Shown: positions 8,054 to 17,895, counted from the first letter of the stretch. The stretch: DNA of 64,000 bases from an uncultured bacterium (GCA_947073545.1 CAMTMP010000012.1:1-64000), one strand, 5' to 3'. Numbers and translations are program-made. Notes: generated from the sequence alone by a model not told the origin.

Positions 8054-8202
8054 GGGCAGGCGTAGCGTTGGGACAGATAGCGCATGGACGCGCCCATTTC
8101 GCCGTCAGGCCCGCCGTACTGACTGATAATGGCCTGTGCGATGTCCGCGTTGGCCTCCTTGATGTTTACAGGGAACTCTAATCTTCTCTCATAATTCCAC
8201 AT
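7951..8202 (-). pseudogene. cotJC: cotJC 5' part (Mn-catalase-like spore coat protein), interrupted
   Basis: The first 62 codons match CotJC: MWNYERRLEFPV, QYGGPDGEMGASMRYLSQRY and YREVAGVLTDIG. The family continues with TEELAHxE, whose Glu and His bind manganese; here the frame instead enters the element and ends 21 codons later (SEASEMFLSEANAF...). The gene is thus cut just before the metal site and cannot make an active catalase as it stands. The rest of cotJC is not found on either strand to the left and should lie beyond the element's far end. It follows cotJB with a TAATG overlap, so the cotJ operon is otherwise intact. Confidence 0.88.
8018..8035. other. Element/chromosome junction (att site) in cotJC
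   Basis: Homology to CotJC stops after the codons for TDIG, reading on the minus strand, so the crossover lies in or next to the plus-strand stretch CCGATGTCCGTAAGCACC. The exact core dinucleotide cannot be fixed without the other junction or an empty site. Confidence 0.6.
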
Positions 8203-8489
8203 TAGTTACAGCCTCCTTCCCATGGCATAGGCGCCAATGCCCATTTCCAGTCGTCACACGCCGAAACATCCGCACAGGAAATAGTGAGGGGCGTATATTT
8301 GGCGGAATACTCCTGTCTGGCCTGATTTGCTAGACGATTGTAATGGCTGAAATACTTTAAGGCATTTTGATCAGTGGGGTGGGTGTCCAGATAGAGGGAC
8401 AGTTCGATGACAACGAAACTTAAGACGCCGATATCGTGGAGCAGTTTATCCTGCTCGGCAGCAAATTGGGTGTTCATCTTTGACAACAT
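8202..8489 (-). CDS. cotJB: Spore coat protein CotJB
   Basis: 95 residues (91 if it starts at the second ATG, 8477). Family blocks are visible: a helix VVIELSLYLDTHPTDQNAL, then FSHYNRL...YSAKYTPL and the closing PMPWEGG. CotJB is an inner spore-coat protein made in the mother cell with CotJA and CotJC. Two starts compete: ATG at 8489, with AGGA five bases before it, and ATG at 8477, which overlaps the cotJA stop as ATGA and would be translationally coupled. It sits directly between cotJA and the broken cotJC. Confidence 0.88.
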   Translation of the reverse strand: MLSKMNTQFAAEQDKLLHDIGVLSFVVIELSLYLDTHPTDQNALKYFSHYNRLANQARQEYSAKYTPLTISCADVSACDDWKWALAPMPWEGGCN

Positions 8490-8647
8490 CTCCTTCCTGT
8501 AAATGGTTTGTCGAGTTCAGGAAAGACTGTGCCGTTACAGTATCCTTTTTCCAGATTTTCACAGATCCCGTTAAAGTGTTGCCAAGGAACATAGGCCATT
8601 GCGATGGGAAAATCATCACAGGGTTCCCGGTAGAGATAATCCTTCAT
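8474..8647 (-). CDS. cotJA: Spore coat-associated protein CotJA
   Basis: 57 residues. It contains the family pattern AMAYVPWQHF, then YCNGTVFPELDKPF and a short Cys-rich tail (RRCCQR). AAAGGATGTAT precedes the ATG. First gene of the cotJABC operon, expressed in the mother cell during sporulation in relatives. Upstream on the minus strand CATACTAT (8712-8719) resembles the -10 element of sigma-E promoters, which control cotJ in Bacillus; the matching -35 is poor. Confidence 0.88.
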   Translation of the reverse strand: MKDYLYREPCDDFPIAMAYVPWQHFNGICENLEKGYCNGTVFPELDKPFTGRRCCQR

Positions 8648-8805
8648 ATACATCCTTTCTGTCGGTGCGCCGGATAGAACCGGCCACGAATTTCATGTGT
8701 TTTTTAATAATATAGTATGTTATAATCAGCTATGTGTGTAGTGGGAGCAGGACACAGAATTTTCACAATTTGATACGAATGGAGACACATTTTGCCAGTA
8801 TATTA

Positions 8806-8899
8806 GTGTGAGAAGTACTTCTAATCACTCGCAGCAGAGGCTGCTTCGCGAAGAAGTACTAAATCTCACACAAGAGAATGCCTAAAATACGGCATTCTC
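8806..8899 (+). repeat. Structured intergenic repeat, copy A
   Basis: Three nested or adjacent stems: outer GTGAGA...AGTACTTCT pairing with AGAAGTACT...TCTCAC, inner GCAGC-AGAG-GCTGC, and a separate hairpin GAGAATGCC/GGCATTCTC. The same architecture recurs at 13936-14027 and 26075-26165. Here it lies in the leader of the ABC exporter genes, 36 bp before their first start. Confidence 0.8.
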
Positions 8900-8935
8900 C
8901 GCATGGAGGATTTGATAAAAAGGGAGGAGTATGCT

Positions 8936-10021
8936 TTGATACAGGTAGAAAATTTAGTCAAACGATACGGCGGCCATGTGGCGGTAGATGGCATGTCGTT
9001 TACGGTGGAAGAGGGAAAAATCTATGGCTTTCTTGGGCCGAACGGCGCAGGCAAGACAACGACGATGAATGTGATGACGGGCTATATTGCGGCTAACGGC
9101 GGAGCCGTTGTCATCGACGGGCATGATATCTTAAAAGAGCCGCTTGCGGCAAAAGCCTGCATCGGGTATCTGCCGGAGATACCGCCTCTTTATCCGGATA
9201 TGACGGTGCATGAATTTCTGCTCTTTGCGGCGGAGTTAAAAAAGGTGCCGAAGGCGGAGCGAAAAGACCGGGTAGCTTTGCTGGAAGAACGTCTTTCTCT
9301 TTCTGAAATGAGTCTACGACTGATTAAAAATCTGTCAAAAGGTTATAAACAGAGAGTAGGGCTTGCACAGGCGCTTGTGGGAGACCCGAAAGTGTTGATT
9401 CTGGATGAGCCGATGGTGGGGCTTGACCCAAAACAGATCATAGAGATGCGTGATCTGATCAAGGGTCTTGCTGGAAAACATACGGTAATTTTAAGCTCCC
9501 ATATTCTCTCGGAAATCAGTGCGGTGTGCGACCATATTTTGATTATTTCCAAAGGGAAACTGGCGGCCAGCGGCTCTCCAGAAGAATTGCAGAAAATGAT
9601 GCAGGGTACGTCGACACTTGTAGTGACAGTGATTGGAGAGAAAGAGCAGGCACAGGCCGTACTTGGGCAGATAGAGGAAATAGAGCAGTTTACCTTTGAG
9701 GGAGGCGGGGAAGAGGGAAGCATTCTGATCCGCATTTCGACGAAGGATGACGCGGACATACGGAAATCTTTATCCGTGGCGCTTGCCGGGGCGGGCATGC
9801 CGATTCTTTCCATGAACCGTTCGGAGAAATCTCTGGAAGACATCTTCTTAGAATTGACGGAAGCGGAAGAGGCGCCGGAGATGGGAGAAACGGCGGCGGA
9901 CGAGTTTTGGGAAACCGAAGAAGCGGGAACGGAAACACAACAGGACGAATCGATTAAGGAAGCCGCAGACGGGATAGACAGTGTGACAGGAGAGGAGGAG
10001 ACGGATGAGAGCGATTTATAA
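8936..10021 (+). CDS. ABC exporter ATPase (GldA/NatA-like)
   Basis: 361 residues from a TTG at 8936, chosen because GGGAGGAG lies six bases before it and the fold begins right after (IQVENLVKRYGG); an ATG at 8903 lacks a site. The nucleotide-binding domain shows Walker A GPNGAGKTTT, the signature LSKGYKQR and Walker B LILDEPMVGLDP. The last 60 residues form an unusually acidic Glu/Thr-rich tail with no domain. Overlaps the permease gene by 17 bp, so the two are translated together. It should power the fused permease/auxiliary protein encoded next. Substrate unknown; relatives are linked to gliding (Gld) or drug/ion export. Confidence 0.9.
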   Translation: MIQVENLVKRYGGHVAVDGMSFTVEEGKIYGFLGPNGAGKTTTMNVMTGYIAANGGAVVIDGHDILKEPLAAKACIGYLPEIPPLYPDMTVHEFLLFAAELKKVPKAERKDRVALLEERLSLSEMSLRLIKNLSKGYKQRVGLAQALVGDPKVLILDEPMVGLDPKQIIEMRDLIKGLAGKHTVILSSHILSEISAVCDHILIISKGKLAASGSPEELQKMMQGTSTLVVTVIGEKEQAQAVLGQIEEIEQFTFEGGGEEGSILIRISTKDDADIRKSLSVALAGAGMPILSMNRSEKSLEDIFLELTEAEEAPEMGETAADEFWETEEAGTETQQDESIKEAADGIDSVTGEEETDESDL

Positions 10022-12131
10022 AAGAGAATTGAAATCATATTTCTACTCCTTCACAGGATGGCTTTTCGTGGCGGTGAACCTTTTTGTTATGGGTCTCTAT
10101 TTTATTGTCTACAACATGCTTATGGGTTATCCGACCATAGCCTATGTGCTGCAGAGCATTGTTTTTACCTTTATAGTGACGATACCGATTCTCACGATGA
10201 GGACACTCTCTGAGGAACGGAAGAATAAGACGGATCAGTTGATTTTGACTGCGCCGGTCTCTGTGGGAAAGATTGTACTTGGCAAATATCTGGCGCTTGT
10301 GACGGTGCTTTTTTTGCCGACGGCGTTTATGGGGATTCTGCCACTGTTTCTCATGCAGGGGGGAGAGTTCATAATGGGTGTTTCCTACGCCTCGCTTCTG
10401 GGCTTTTTCCTGTACGGGTGTCTTGCGCTGGCGGTGGGGCTGTTTCTCTCGTCTTTGACGGAGAGTGTGGTGATCGCGGCGGTGCTTTCCTTTGGCGCAC
10501 TGTTTGTGGGATATATAATGCCGGGCATATCGAATCTGCTTACCACGACGGGAACTTCCAAGGTTACTACGGTATTCGGGAAGATCTTGTCCTGTTTTGA
10601 TATGGTCAGTCGGTTTGACACGCTTTCATCGGGCTATTTTGAACTGGAGGCGGTGGTTTATTATTTTACAGCGATAGCTCTGGCACTGTTTTGTACGGCG
10701 CAGATCATTCAAAAACGCCGCTATCATGTTTCCGGAGGCGGTTTGAAAGTAGGGGCGTACAGTGCCACGGGTATTTTACTGGCGATCGTTGTAACCGTCG
10801 CGGTCAATCTTGGGTTTAACTATGTGCCGGAGCAGTATTCTTCTTTTGATCTGACAGAAAACGGATTGTATGCGCTTACGGAAGAGACGAAGACGTTCCT
10901 CTCCGGGCTTTCTGAGGATGTGACGCTTTATGTGCTGTCTGAGGAGGGCGCGGGGGACGCGGATCTCTCCAAAACGCTGGAGCGGATAGCGGATCAGTCG
11001 GGGCATGTTAAGGTCACATATGTAAGCCCTGCCAAAAATCCGAATTTTTATCAGAGTTACACGGATATGCAGCCGTCCTCCGGCAGTTTGATTGTGGAGG
11101 GGGAAAAGCGCAGCACGGTGGTGGATTACGGGGACATCTATACCTATGAGATGGACTATTCCACTTACAGTTATCAGACAACAGGTTATGACGGGGAGGG
11201 GCAGATCGTTTCTGCGATAGCCTATGTCACAACGGAGGATATGCCGGTCTTTTATGTGATTGGCGGTCACGGTGAGCTGGAACTTGAGGAAAAGTTTGCA
11301 AATACCATAACAAAGGAAAATGCGTCCTATGAGACGCTGATGCTTTACTCGGTGGATGAAATCCCGGAGGATGCGCAGGGTATTATTTTGAATGCACCCA
11401 CCAGCGACTACTCGAAGGAAGATGCCGAAAAGGTAATCAACTATCTGAAAACGGGTGGTAATGCGCTGATCGTCTCGACCATGGCGGAAGGAGAGATGGC
11501 GAACTTTAAACGTATTCTGGACTTTTATGGGATAACGGAGGTAGATGGCACGATTGTGGAGCAGGATCGCAATTATTATTACCAGAATCCGTATTACCTC
11601 TTTCCGGAGATCGGGTCGGCGGAAGCGACGGTGCCTCTGGCAGACGGATTGGTTTTTGCTCCTTTTTCCAAAGGACTATCCTATGAGGAGGATACCACGG
11701 GCGAAATCCTTTACACGCCCCTTTTAACCACGAGCGGCAGCGCCTTTTCCAAGACGGATATCAAGGACAACAGTGATTTTGAGAAAGGTGCAGACGACAT
11801 TGAAGGGCCGTTTACTGTCAGCGTAGAGGTGGAGAAAAGCACGGAAGACGACGGCATATCCCATGCGTTTGTGGTGGGAGGGGAGAGTCTTTTTACTACC
11901 CTCGCGGACGACATGGCGCCGGGCAGCAACGTGAAACTATTTGGCAGCATAATAAGTATACTGGCTGATCACGAATCTTCAGTGTCGGTTCCGGTTAAGA
12001 GCCTTTCCATGCCGAATCTGGTATTTAAGGCACAGACGGCGTATATAGCGGCTGTTCTCTGCGTGATCGTGATTCCCATAGCGACTCTTGCGGCAGGTCT
12101 CGTGATCTGGATGAGAAGAAGACGGCGCTGA
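10005..12131 (+). CDS. Fused ABC-2 permease and GldG-like auxiliary protein
   Basis: 708 residues. Residues 1-240 form an ABC-2 type permease with six hydrophobic helices (GldF-like, with the RTLSEERKNKT cytoplasmic block); a further helix at about 245-265 leads into a long extracytoplasmic domain (about 270-670) of the GldG/ABC auxiliary family (PF09822-like: FSLSEN-type SSFDLTENGLYALTEET, VFYVIGGHGE, IILNAPTSDY), and a last helix with an Arg-rich tail anchors it. In many bacteria these are two genes (gldF and gldG); here they are one. It forms the transporter with the preceding ATPase. Confidence 0.85.
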   Translation: MRAIYKRELKSYFYSFTGWLFVAVNLFVMGLYFIVYNMLMGYPTIAYVLQSIVFTFIVTIPILTMRTLSEERKNKTDQLILTAPVSVGKIVLGKYLALVTVLFLPTAFMGILPLFLMQGGEFIMGVSYASLLGFFLYGCLALAVGLFLSSLTESVVIAAVLSFGALFVGYIMPGISNLLTTTGTSKVTTVFGKILSCFDMVSRFDTLSSGYFELEAVVYYFTAIALALFCTAQIIQKRRYHVSGGGLKVGAYSATGILLAIVVTVAVNLGFNYVPEQYSSFDLTENGLYALTEETKTFLSGLSEDVTLYVLSEEGAGDADLSKTLERIADQSGHVKVTYVSPAKNPNFYQSYTDMQPSSGSLIVEGEKRSTVVDYGDIYTYEMDYSTYSYQTTGYDGEGQIVSAIAYVTTEDMPVFYVIGGHGELELEEKFANTITKENASYETLMLYSVDEIPEDAQGIILNAPTSDYSKEDAEKVINYLKTGGNALIVSTMAEGEMANFKRILDFYGITEVDGTIVEQDRNYYYQNPYYLFPEIGSAEATVPLADGLVFAPFSKGLSYEEDTTGEILYTPLLTTSGSAFSKTDIKDNSDFEKGADDIEGPFTVSVEVEKSTEDDGISHAFVVGGESLFTTLADDMAPGSNVKLFGSIISILADHESSVSVPVKSLSMPNLVFKAQTAYIAAVLCVIVIPIATLAAGLVIWMRRRRR

Positions 12132-12270
12132 CGATCGGGTTTTTCCTCAGAGTGATTGACTTCCGCCGGACTTTATGGGAAAATGTACGTGATGGCAATG
12201 AGCAGTGCACAGACGAAAGATGAAAAAATGGCAGCTTGCTGACAATTTTTTCAGATTGCGGATGTATAGG

Positions 12271-12385
12271 AGTGCTAAGCGCCAGTGGCGCTTGTTCAGC
12301 ACGGACCGAAGCGGAGCGGAGACAGCCCGCGAGCGAGATGGAGCGGTGCTAAACGGACCGGAGTGGAACGAAGACGCGGAATCGA
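12271..12385. repeat. GC-rich hairpin element between exporter and hydrogenase genes
   Basis: The 303-bp gap 12132-12434 contains a stem AAGCGCC-AGT-GGCGCTT (12277-12293) enclosed by GTGCT/AGCAC (12272-12302), then a purine-rich stretch with GGACCG and CGGAGCGGAGA repeats and a second GGTGCT. It looks like a dispersed intergenic repeat, but no second copy is in this window. The rest of the gap shows no gene or terminator. Confidence 0.45.
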
Positions 12386-12434
12386 GCTAGGTACTGCGAT
12401 TATCAATGCAGAAAAGAAGTAAAACGGAGGCATT

Positions 12435-13934
12435 ATGAGAGGAATTGATACGCAGGTTCGGAAGAACAGAAGACGTATTTTCAAAGAGGTAGCGAACCTT
12501 GCCTATGAGTCGAAGAACCTGAAGGATGATATCGAGGCGCTGCCCTATAAGATTGTGGACTATGAAGAGTCCGAGTATGAAAACATTTACAGGGACCGGG
12601 CCATTGTGCGCGAGAGAATCCGTCTGGCCATGGGACTTTCCCTGCGGCCGGAAAATGTGCCTGTGCATCTGACGCAGGGGTTGGAGGAGAGCAATATTTC
12701 TGAGAAATATTATGAACCGCCGTTGATGCAGGTGATTCCTTCTGCGTGTAACGCATGTCCGGAGAACAGTTATTATGTGACGAACCGGTGTATGGGCTGC
12801 GTGGCCCATCCCTGCCGTGAAGTATGTCCGAGAGGCGCGATTTCTATGGTAAACGGCCGCTCGGTGATCGATCCGGAAAAATGTATCAAATGCGGTAAAT
12901 GTAAGGCGGTCTGCCCCTATGACGCAATCGCCCATCAGGTGCGGCCCTGTGCGGGCGCTTGCGGCGTCAATGCGATAAAGAATGATGAAAAGGGACGCGC
13001 CGTGATAGACAATGATCTGTGCGTTTCCTGCGGGCAGTGTATGGTGAACTGTCCTTTCGGGGCTATCGCGGATAAGTCGCAGATTTTCCAGTTGATCCGC
13101 GCGCTGCAGACGGGGGAGAAGATTATCGCGCAGGTTGCGCCTGCTTTTGCGGGGCAGTTCGGTCCGGATGTGACGCCGGATATGCTGAAAACCGCATTGA
13201 AGGAGCTGGGATTTTACGATGTGTATGAGACAGCCATTGGCGCGGATATGGGAGCCATTGCGGAGGCGGAGCACTACGCGAAAGAGGTCGCGACGGGGAA
13301 ACTGCCGTTTTCCCTGACATCCTGTTGTCCGTCATGGTCGGTACTTGCAAAGAAGTTCTTTCCGGAAACCATTGATAAGATATCAAACGCGTTGACACCC
13401 ATGGTGGCGACGGCGAGAGTGATCAAGGCGGAGCACCCCGACGCCAGAGTGGTCTTTATCGGTCCCTGTGCGTCCAAGAAGCTGGAGGCTTCCCGCAGGA
13501 CGATCCGCTCGGATGTGGACTTCGTTATCACCTTTGAGGAACTGACGGGAATCTTTGAGGCAAAGGGGATCCTGTTAGACGAGATCAGGGCGATGGATGA
13601 GCTGAAGGGCGCAACCGGCGCAGGAAGAGGTTACGGTGTGGCAGGCGGCGTGGCAAGCGCCATTGAGGAGTGCGTGAGAGAGTATTACCCGGATGTTGAG
13701 GTACACATAGAGCATGCGGAAAGCCTTTCCGAGTGCAGAAAGATGCTGATGCTTGCTAAGGCTGGCAAGAAGAACGGCTGTTTGATCGAAGGCATGGCAT
13801 GTCCCGGCGGCTGTGTGGCGGGCGCGGGTACGAATATTGCGATTCCTGCGGCGGCGAAGGCGGTTGCGTCCTTCAAGGAGGCGGCTTCCGAGAAGATACC
13901 CGATCCGAGTATGCACCAGAACCGCGTCGAATAA
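12435..13934 (+). CDS. [FeFe]-hydrogenase, monomeric, group-B-like
   Basis: 499 residues. The N-terminal third is ferredoxin-like: a CNACPEN...CMGC...CREVCP cluster site at about 107-132, then CIKCGKCKAVCP and CVSCGQCMVNCP, so several 4Fe-4S clusters. The H-cluster domain shows L1 TSCCPSW, L2 GPCASKKLE and L3 EGMACPGGCVAGAG, carrying the four Cys ligands. The L1 form TSCCPSW and the N-terminal extra cluster fit the group B type common in clostridia. It would make or oxidise H2 using reduced ferredoxin in the cytoplasm. No small-subunit or maturase gene is adjacent. ACGGAGG precedes the ATG. A copy of the structured repeat begins 2 bp after the stop. Confidence 0.9.
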   Translation: MRGIDTQVRKNRRRIFKEVANLAYESKNLKDDIEALPYKIVDYEESEYENIYRDRAIVRERIRLAMGLSLRPENVPVHLTQGLEESNISEKYYEPPLMQVIPSACNACPENSYYVTNRCMGCVAHPCREVCPRGAISMVNGRSVIDPEKCIKCGKCKAVCPYDAIAHQVRPCAGACGVNAIKNDEKGRAVIDNDLCVSCGQCMVNCPFGAIADKSQIFQLIRALQTGEKIIAQVAPAFAGQFGPDVTPDMLKTALKELGFYDVYETAIGADMGAIAEAEHYAKEVATGKLPFSLTSCCPSWSVLAKKFFPETIDKISNALTPMVATARVIKAEHPDARVVFIGPCASKKLEASRRTIRSDVDFVITFEELTGIFEAKGILLDEIRAMDELKGATGAGRGYGVAGGVASAIEECVREYYPDVEVHIEHAESLSECRKMLMLAKAGKKNGCLIEGMACPGGCVAGAGTNIAIPAAAKAVASFKEAASEKIPDPSMHQNRVE

Positions 13935-13935
13935 T

Positions 13936-14027
13936 GCGAAAAGTAATTCTAAAGCTCAGCAGCAGAGGCTGCCTCGCTAAGAATTACTAAGTTTCGTATA
14001 AGAGAATGCCTGAGAAACGGCATTCTT
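13936..14027 (+). repeat. Structured intergenic repeat, copy B
   Basis: Same architecture as copy A: outer GCGAAA...AGTAATTCT with AGAATTACT...TTTCGT, inner GCAGC-AGAG-GCTGC, and GAGAATGCC/GGCATTCTT. Several stem pairs differ from copy A on both sides together (C-G to A-T in AGTACT/AGTAAT; T-A to C-G and G-C to A-T in the outer stem), which argues for conserved pairing. It lies between the hydrogenase stop and gltX. Confidence 0.8.
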
Positions 14028-14085
14028 TGCATGGACGGATTGAATTGCGATAAAAAATTGTAGAAGACAGAGGAAGTTGACAACA

Positions 14086-15540
14086 ATGGAGAAAATAAGA
14101 ACAAGATATGCGCCCAGTCCAACAGGGCGTATGCATGTGGGAAATTTAAGAACGGCTCTGTACGCTTATCTGATCGCGAAGCATGAGGGCGGGGATTTCA
14201 TCCTGCGCATTGAGGATACGGATCAGGAGCGGTATGTGGAGGGGGCGGTGGATATCATTTACCGCACGTTGGAAAATACGGGGCTTTTGCATGATGAAGG
14301 ACCGGACAAAGACGGCGGCGCAGGCCCCTATGTGCAGAGTGACCGCCAGAAGCAGGGCATTTATTTACAGTATGCGAAGCAGTTGGTTGAGAAGGGTGAG
14401 GCTTACTACTGTTTCTGTGACAAGGAGAGACTGGCATCCCTGACCCAGACGGTGGCTGGCAAGGAAATCAATGTTTACGACAAGCATTGTCTGCATCTGT
14501 CGAAGGAAGAGGTGGAGGCGAATCTGGCGGCAGGCAAGCCCTATGTGATCCGTCAGAATAACCCGACGGAGGGACAGACTACCTTCCACGACGATATTTA
14601 TGGTGATATCACGGTGGACAACGCGGAGCTTGACGATATGATTCTGATCAAATCGGACGGCTACCCCACCTACAATTTTGCCAACGTGGTGGACGACCAT
14701 CTGATGGGAATCACCCATGTGGTGCGGGGCAACGAATATTTGTCCTCCTCACCGAAATATAACCGGCTCTATGATGCCTTTGGCTGGGAGGTGCCTGAGT
14801 ATGTGCACTGTCCGCTCATTACGGACGAGTCCCATCAGAAACTTTCCAAACGGTGCGGGCATTCCTCCTACGAAGATCTGATCGAGCAGGGTTTTCTCTC
14901 GGAGGCAATCGTTAATTTTGTGGCGCTGCTTGGATGGAGTCCCGAGGACAATGAGGAAATCTTTTCGCTGGACGAGCTGATCAGGCGTTTTGACTATCAC
15001 CATCTTTCCAAATCCCCGGCAGTGTTTGACTACACGAAGCTGAAATGGATGAACGGGGAATATTTGAAAGCGATGGATTTCGACCGTTTTTATGGGATGG
15101 CGGAGCCTTATCTGAAAGAGGCTGTGAAAAAGGATTACGACCTGAAAAAGATAGCCGCCATGGTCAAGACGAGAATCGAGATTTTTCCGGATATCAGGGA
15201 GCATGTGGACTTTTTCGACACCCTTCCAGACTATGATGTGTCGATGTATACGCACAAGAAAATGAAGACGAACGCGGAGACTTCGCTGGCTGTATTAAAG
15301 GATCTTCTGCCCCGTCTCGAGGCACAGGAGGCGTATGCAAACGACGCGCTTTACGTGACTCTTTCCGCTTATGTGGAAGAGAAAGGATATAAAAACGGAT
15401 ATGTGATGTGGCCCGTAAGAACCGCTGTTTCCGGCAAGCAAATGACGCCCGGGGGAGCGACGGAGCTTATGGAGGTGCTTGGAAAGGAAGAATCCCTTGC
15501 GAGAATCCGTAAAGGAATCGAAATGCTTGAAAAAGCCTGA
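14086..15540 (+). CDS. gltX: Glutamate-tRNA ligase
   Basis: 484 residues, the normal length. The class I signature HIGH appears as the degenerate [11 protein letters not shown] near the N-terminus and KMSKS as KLSKR (about residue 255). It charges tRNA-Glu, and in many Clostridia tRNA-Gln too, for GatCAB correction. The ATG at 14086 is used because AGGAAG lies nine bases before it; a TTG at 14077 abuts that site. Preceded by structured repeat copy B; its end overlaps the helicase frame. No T-box leader is present. Confidence 0.95.
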   Translation: MEKIRTRYAPSPTGRMHVGNLRTALYAYLIAKHEGGDFILRIEDTDQERYVEGAVDIIYRTLENTGLLHDEGPDKDGGAGPYVQSDRQKQGIYLQYAKQLVEKGEAYYCFCDKERLASLTQTVAGKEINVYDKHCLHLSKEEVEANLAAGKPYVIRQNNPTEGQTTFHDDIYGDITVDNAELDDMILIKSDGYPTYNFANVVDDHLMGITHVVRGNEYLSSSPKYNRLYDAFGWEVPEYVHCPLITDESHQKLSKRCGHSSYEDLIEQGFLSEAIVNFVALLGWSPEDNEEIFSLDELIRRFDYHHLSKSPAVFDYTKLKWMNGEYLKAMDFDRFYGMAEPYLKEAVKKDYDLKKIAAMVKTRIEIFPDIREHVDFFDTLPDYDVSMYTHKKMKTNAETSLAVLKDLLPRLEAQEAYANDALYVTLSAYVEEKGYKNGYVMWPVRTAVSGKQMTPGGATELMEVLGKEESLARIRKGIEMLEKA

Positions 15541-17431
15541 ATTTTCCTGTACTTCAAAGCAGGAGGAGGCTATCAGGCATGCTGCCGGTCCGGCTATGGT
15601 GTTGGCCGGTCCGGGCAGCGGCAAAACTTTTGTCACAGTACACCGCATCCGGAGACTTCTCACATCACAGGGCGTAGATCCCGCCCATATCCTTGTTATC
15701 ACATTTACAAAGGCCGCCGCGCTGGAAATGCAGGAACGGTTTTTCCGGCTGATGGAGAATGAAAACCTTCCGGTACGGTTTGGCACATTTCACGCAGTAT
15801 TCTATCATATCTTGAAACAATCGGCGAAGTATCGCAAGTATACCATTATGACTGAGACAGAAAAAAGAAAGCTGATTCGGGATATTATACACAATCATAA
15901 AAGATTTGCTTATTTGCAGGAGGAGGACATTGAAGAAATCATAACGGCGGTCAGCAGGCATAAAATCAAGACGGCTGAGCAGGAATTAAAAGAGAAAGAA
16001 GCAGGCACAGCGGAAGAGAAAAAGCCCGGAGAAACGGCATACATGAGATCTGGGGAAACAGAGAACACGCTGGAGTTTCAAAAGATGGAACAGACAGATT
16101 TTCAGTTCTTATATAGGGAATACGAGGAATGGCTTGCCGAAATCTGCAAATTTGACTTTGACGATTTGATGACGGTTTGTATTCGACTTTTGCGGGAAAA
16201 CGAGGATATCCTGTCAGCGTGGCAGGCGCGGTTCTGCTATATTCTGGTGGATGAGTTTCAGGATATTTCACCGATTCAGTACGAAATAATCCGGATGCTT
16301 GCCGCGCCGGAGAACAACCTTTTTGTGGTGGGGGACGACGACCAGTCCATTTACGGGTTCCGAGGCGCGAGTCCGGACTGCATGAAGCGGTTTTTGGAGG
16401 ATTTTGCGCAGACGAAACAGATTTTGCTGGATGTAAATTTCCGCTGTCACAAGGATATTGTGCGGGCGGCCGCAAAAGTGGTTGTAGAGAATGAAACCCG
16501 TATTCCCAAAGAGATTCGGGCGGCTCATGAGGACGGAACGGGGATTCGGATTTACAGGACGGAGTCGGAGGATATGCTCAGAAAGACGGTTACGGAAACG
16601 CTTTTGGAAGAACGCAGGGCGGGAACGCTTGCGGCATGCGCCATGATCTGTCGGACAAATCTGGAATGCGGCTTCTGGGCACAGACGTTGCATGAGGCAG
16701 GCATTCCATACGATATGAAGGAGCGGCCCCAAAACCGATTCAGCCATTTTGTGATTCGGGATATCTGCGCCTATCTGTCGCTTGGGCAGGGAGATCATGC
16801 AAGACGGCATTTCCTTCGCGTGATGAACCGTCCTGTCAGATACATGAAGCGTGACAGTCTGCCGGAGACAAAGGTGGAGCGGGAGGCGCTCATCAGGTAT
16901 TATGCGGATGCGCCCCTGATACAGAGCCGGGTGAAGAAGTTTTACCGGGATATTGACAGTCTTTTCGGGAAACGGGTGCATCTACAGATTCATTACATAC
17001 GGAAAATAATAGGATATGAAACGTTTTTGCGTGAGAAATACGGTGCCGGAAAGGCGGAGGAGCTGATACGGATTGGGGAAGAGTTCGAGGCGTTTTCCAA
17101 AAATTTTTCATCGGTGCGGGATTTGAAGACATATATGGAGCAGTATGCGGAAGTGATAAAAGAGCCGGAAAGAAACGCGGAGGGACTACAGCTTATGACC
17201 ATGCATGCCTCCAAGGGGCTGGAGTTTCAAACGGTTATCGTGCCGGAGTGCAACGAGGGAAAAATCCCTTCCGATAAATCAAAAACACAGGCTGAGATTG
17301 AGGAGGAAAGACGGATGTTTTATGTGGCAATGACCAGAGCGAAAAATAAGCTCTGCCTCTTTTACCATGATAAAAAAACCGGGAAAGATGCGCCCTCCCG
17401 GTTCCTAAATCCGCTGTTATCTTCGCTTTAG
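15527..17431 (+). CDS. UvrD/Rep-family superfamily 1 DNA helicase
   Basis: About 634 residues, shorter than PcrA/UvrD (about 720). Helicase motifs are complete: Q-motif/[12 protein letters not shown], Walker A GPGSGKT, Ia [10 protein letters not shown], motif [42 protein letters not shown] and [10 protein letters not shown]. It unwinds DNA 3' to 5'. The start is uncertain: TTG at 15527 has AAGGA ten bases upstream and overlaps the gltX end; the frame stays open back to 15479. A 40-residue Glu-rich insertion (about 145-195) between motifs Ic and II is odd. The half copy of the structured repeat overlaps its stop codon. Confidence 0.88.
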   Translation: MKKPEFSCTSKQEEAIRHAAGPAMVLAGPGSGKTFVTVHRIRRLLTSQGVDPAHILVITFTKAAALEMQERFFRLMENENLPVRFGTFHAVFYHILKQSAKYRKYTIMTETEKRKLIRDIIHNHKRFAYLQEEDIEEIITAVSRHKIKTAEQELKEKEAGTAEEKKPGETAYMRSGETENTLEFQKMEQTDFQFLYREYEEWLAEICKFDFDDLMTVCIRLLRENEDILSAWQARFCYILVDEFQDISPIQYEIIRMLAAPENNLFVVGDDDQSIYGFRGASPDCMKRFLEDFAQTKQILLDVNFRCHKDIVRAAAKVVVENETRIPKEIRAAHEDGTGIRIYRTESEDMLRKTVTETLLEERRAGTLAACAMICRTNLECGFWAQTLHEAGIPYDMKERPQNRFSHFVIRDICAYLSLGQGDHARRHFLRVMNRPVRYMKRDSLPETKVEREALIRYYADAPLIQSRVKKFYRDIDSLFGKRVHLQIHYIRKIIGYETFLREKYGAGKAEELIRIGEEFEAFSKNFSSVRDLKTYMEQYAEVIKEPERNAEGLQLMTMHASKGLEFQTVIVPECNEGKIPSDKSKTQAEIEEERRMFYVAMTRAKNKLCLFYHDKKTGKDAPSRFLNPLLSSL

Positions 17432-17446
17432 AAGTACTTCTCACTT
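17421..17446 (-). repeat. Half copy of the structured repeat between convergent genes
   Basis: On the minus strand AAGTGAGAAGTACTTCTAAAGC matches in parts the 5' arm of copies A and C; it contains the palindrome GAAGTACTTC. The 3' parts are missing. It spans the stops of the helicase (plus) and DUF1292 (minus) genes, so it could end both transcripts. Confidence 0.6.
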
Positions 17447-17778
17447 TAGTCCATGATTTCGTCAAACTCGGCGGCATCCAGAAATTCGTCAAAAGCGTCC
17501 GCGACGGCTTCGTATTCCTCGTCGTCTTCAATATAGCCAAGCTCCGGCTCTTCGCTTGGATCTTTCGGGTTTTCGCTGTAGCGGTAGAACCATACCTCGC
17601 CGTCCGCATTTTCTCCGGTTTCGTCAAGCGGCAGGAGAGCGATATAATCCTTGTCCGCTACGGTCAGGATGGTGACTACGGCGCAGGTAACCAAAGAACC
17701 GTCGTCAAGTTCCAGATCTACGGTCATTTCTTCCTTGTCAAGTTCTTCCTGTGTGGTGTTTTTTTCATTTTTGCTCAT
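17446..17778 (-). CDS. DUF1292 family acidic protein
   Basis: 110 residues from an ATG with GGAGG eight bases upstream; four more residues are possible from an ATG at 17790. Matches DUF1292 (YrzB-like): VDLELDDGSLVTCAVV, YIALLPLD and VWFYRYSE, followed by an acidic C-terminus. Very common in Firmicutes, near the ruvX/mtlG-type housekeeping genes in relatives; function unknown, cytoplasmic. Confidence 0.9.
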   Translation of the reverse strand: MSKNEKNTTQEELDKEEMTVDLELDDGSLVTCAVVTILTVADKDYIALLPLDETGENADGEVWFYRYSENPKDPSEEPELGYIEDDEEYEAVADAFDEFLDAAEFDEIMD

Positions 17779-17895
17779 ATTTTCCTCCATAGCTGTGCTG
17801 ACTTTGTTTATACTTTGTTGAGCTCTTTATACCAATCATAATATAGATTGGCGGCGCAGGCAATGATAAATTGTTCGGTAAACCGTTGAATTAGA

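Noticed and set aside
13935..14085. T-box before gltX
   Set aside because: The structure there is the dispersed repeat, present before unrelated genes.
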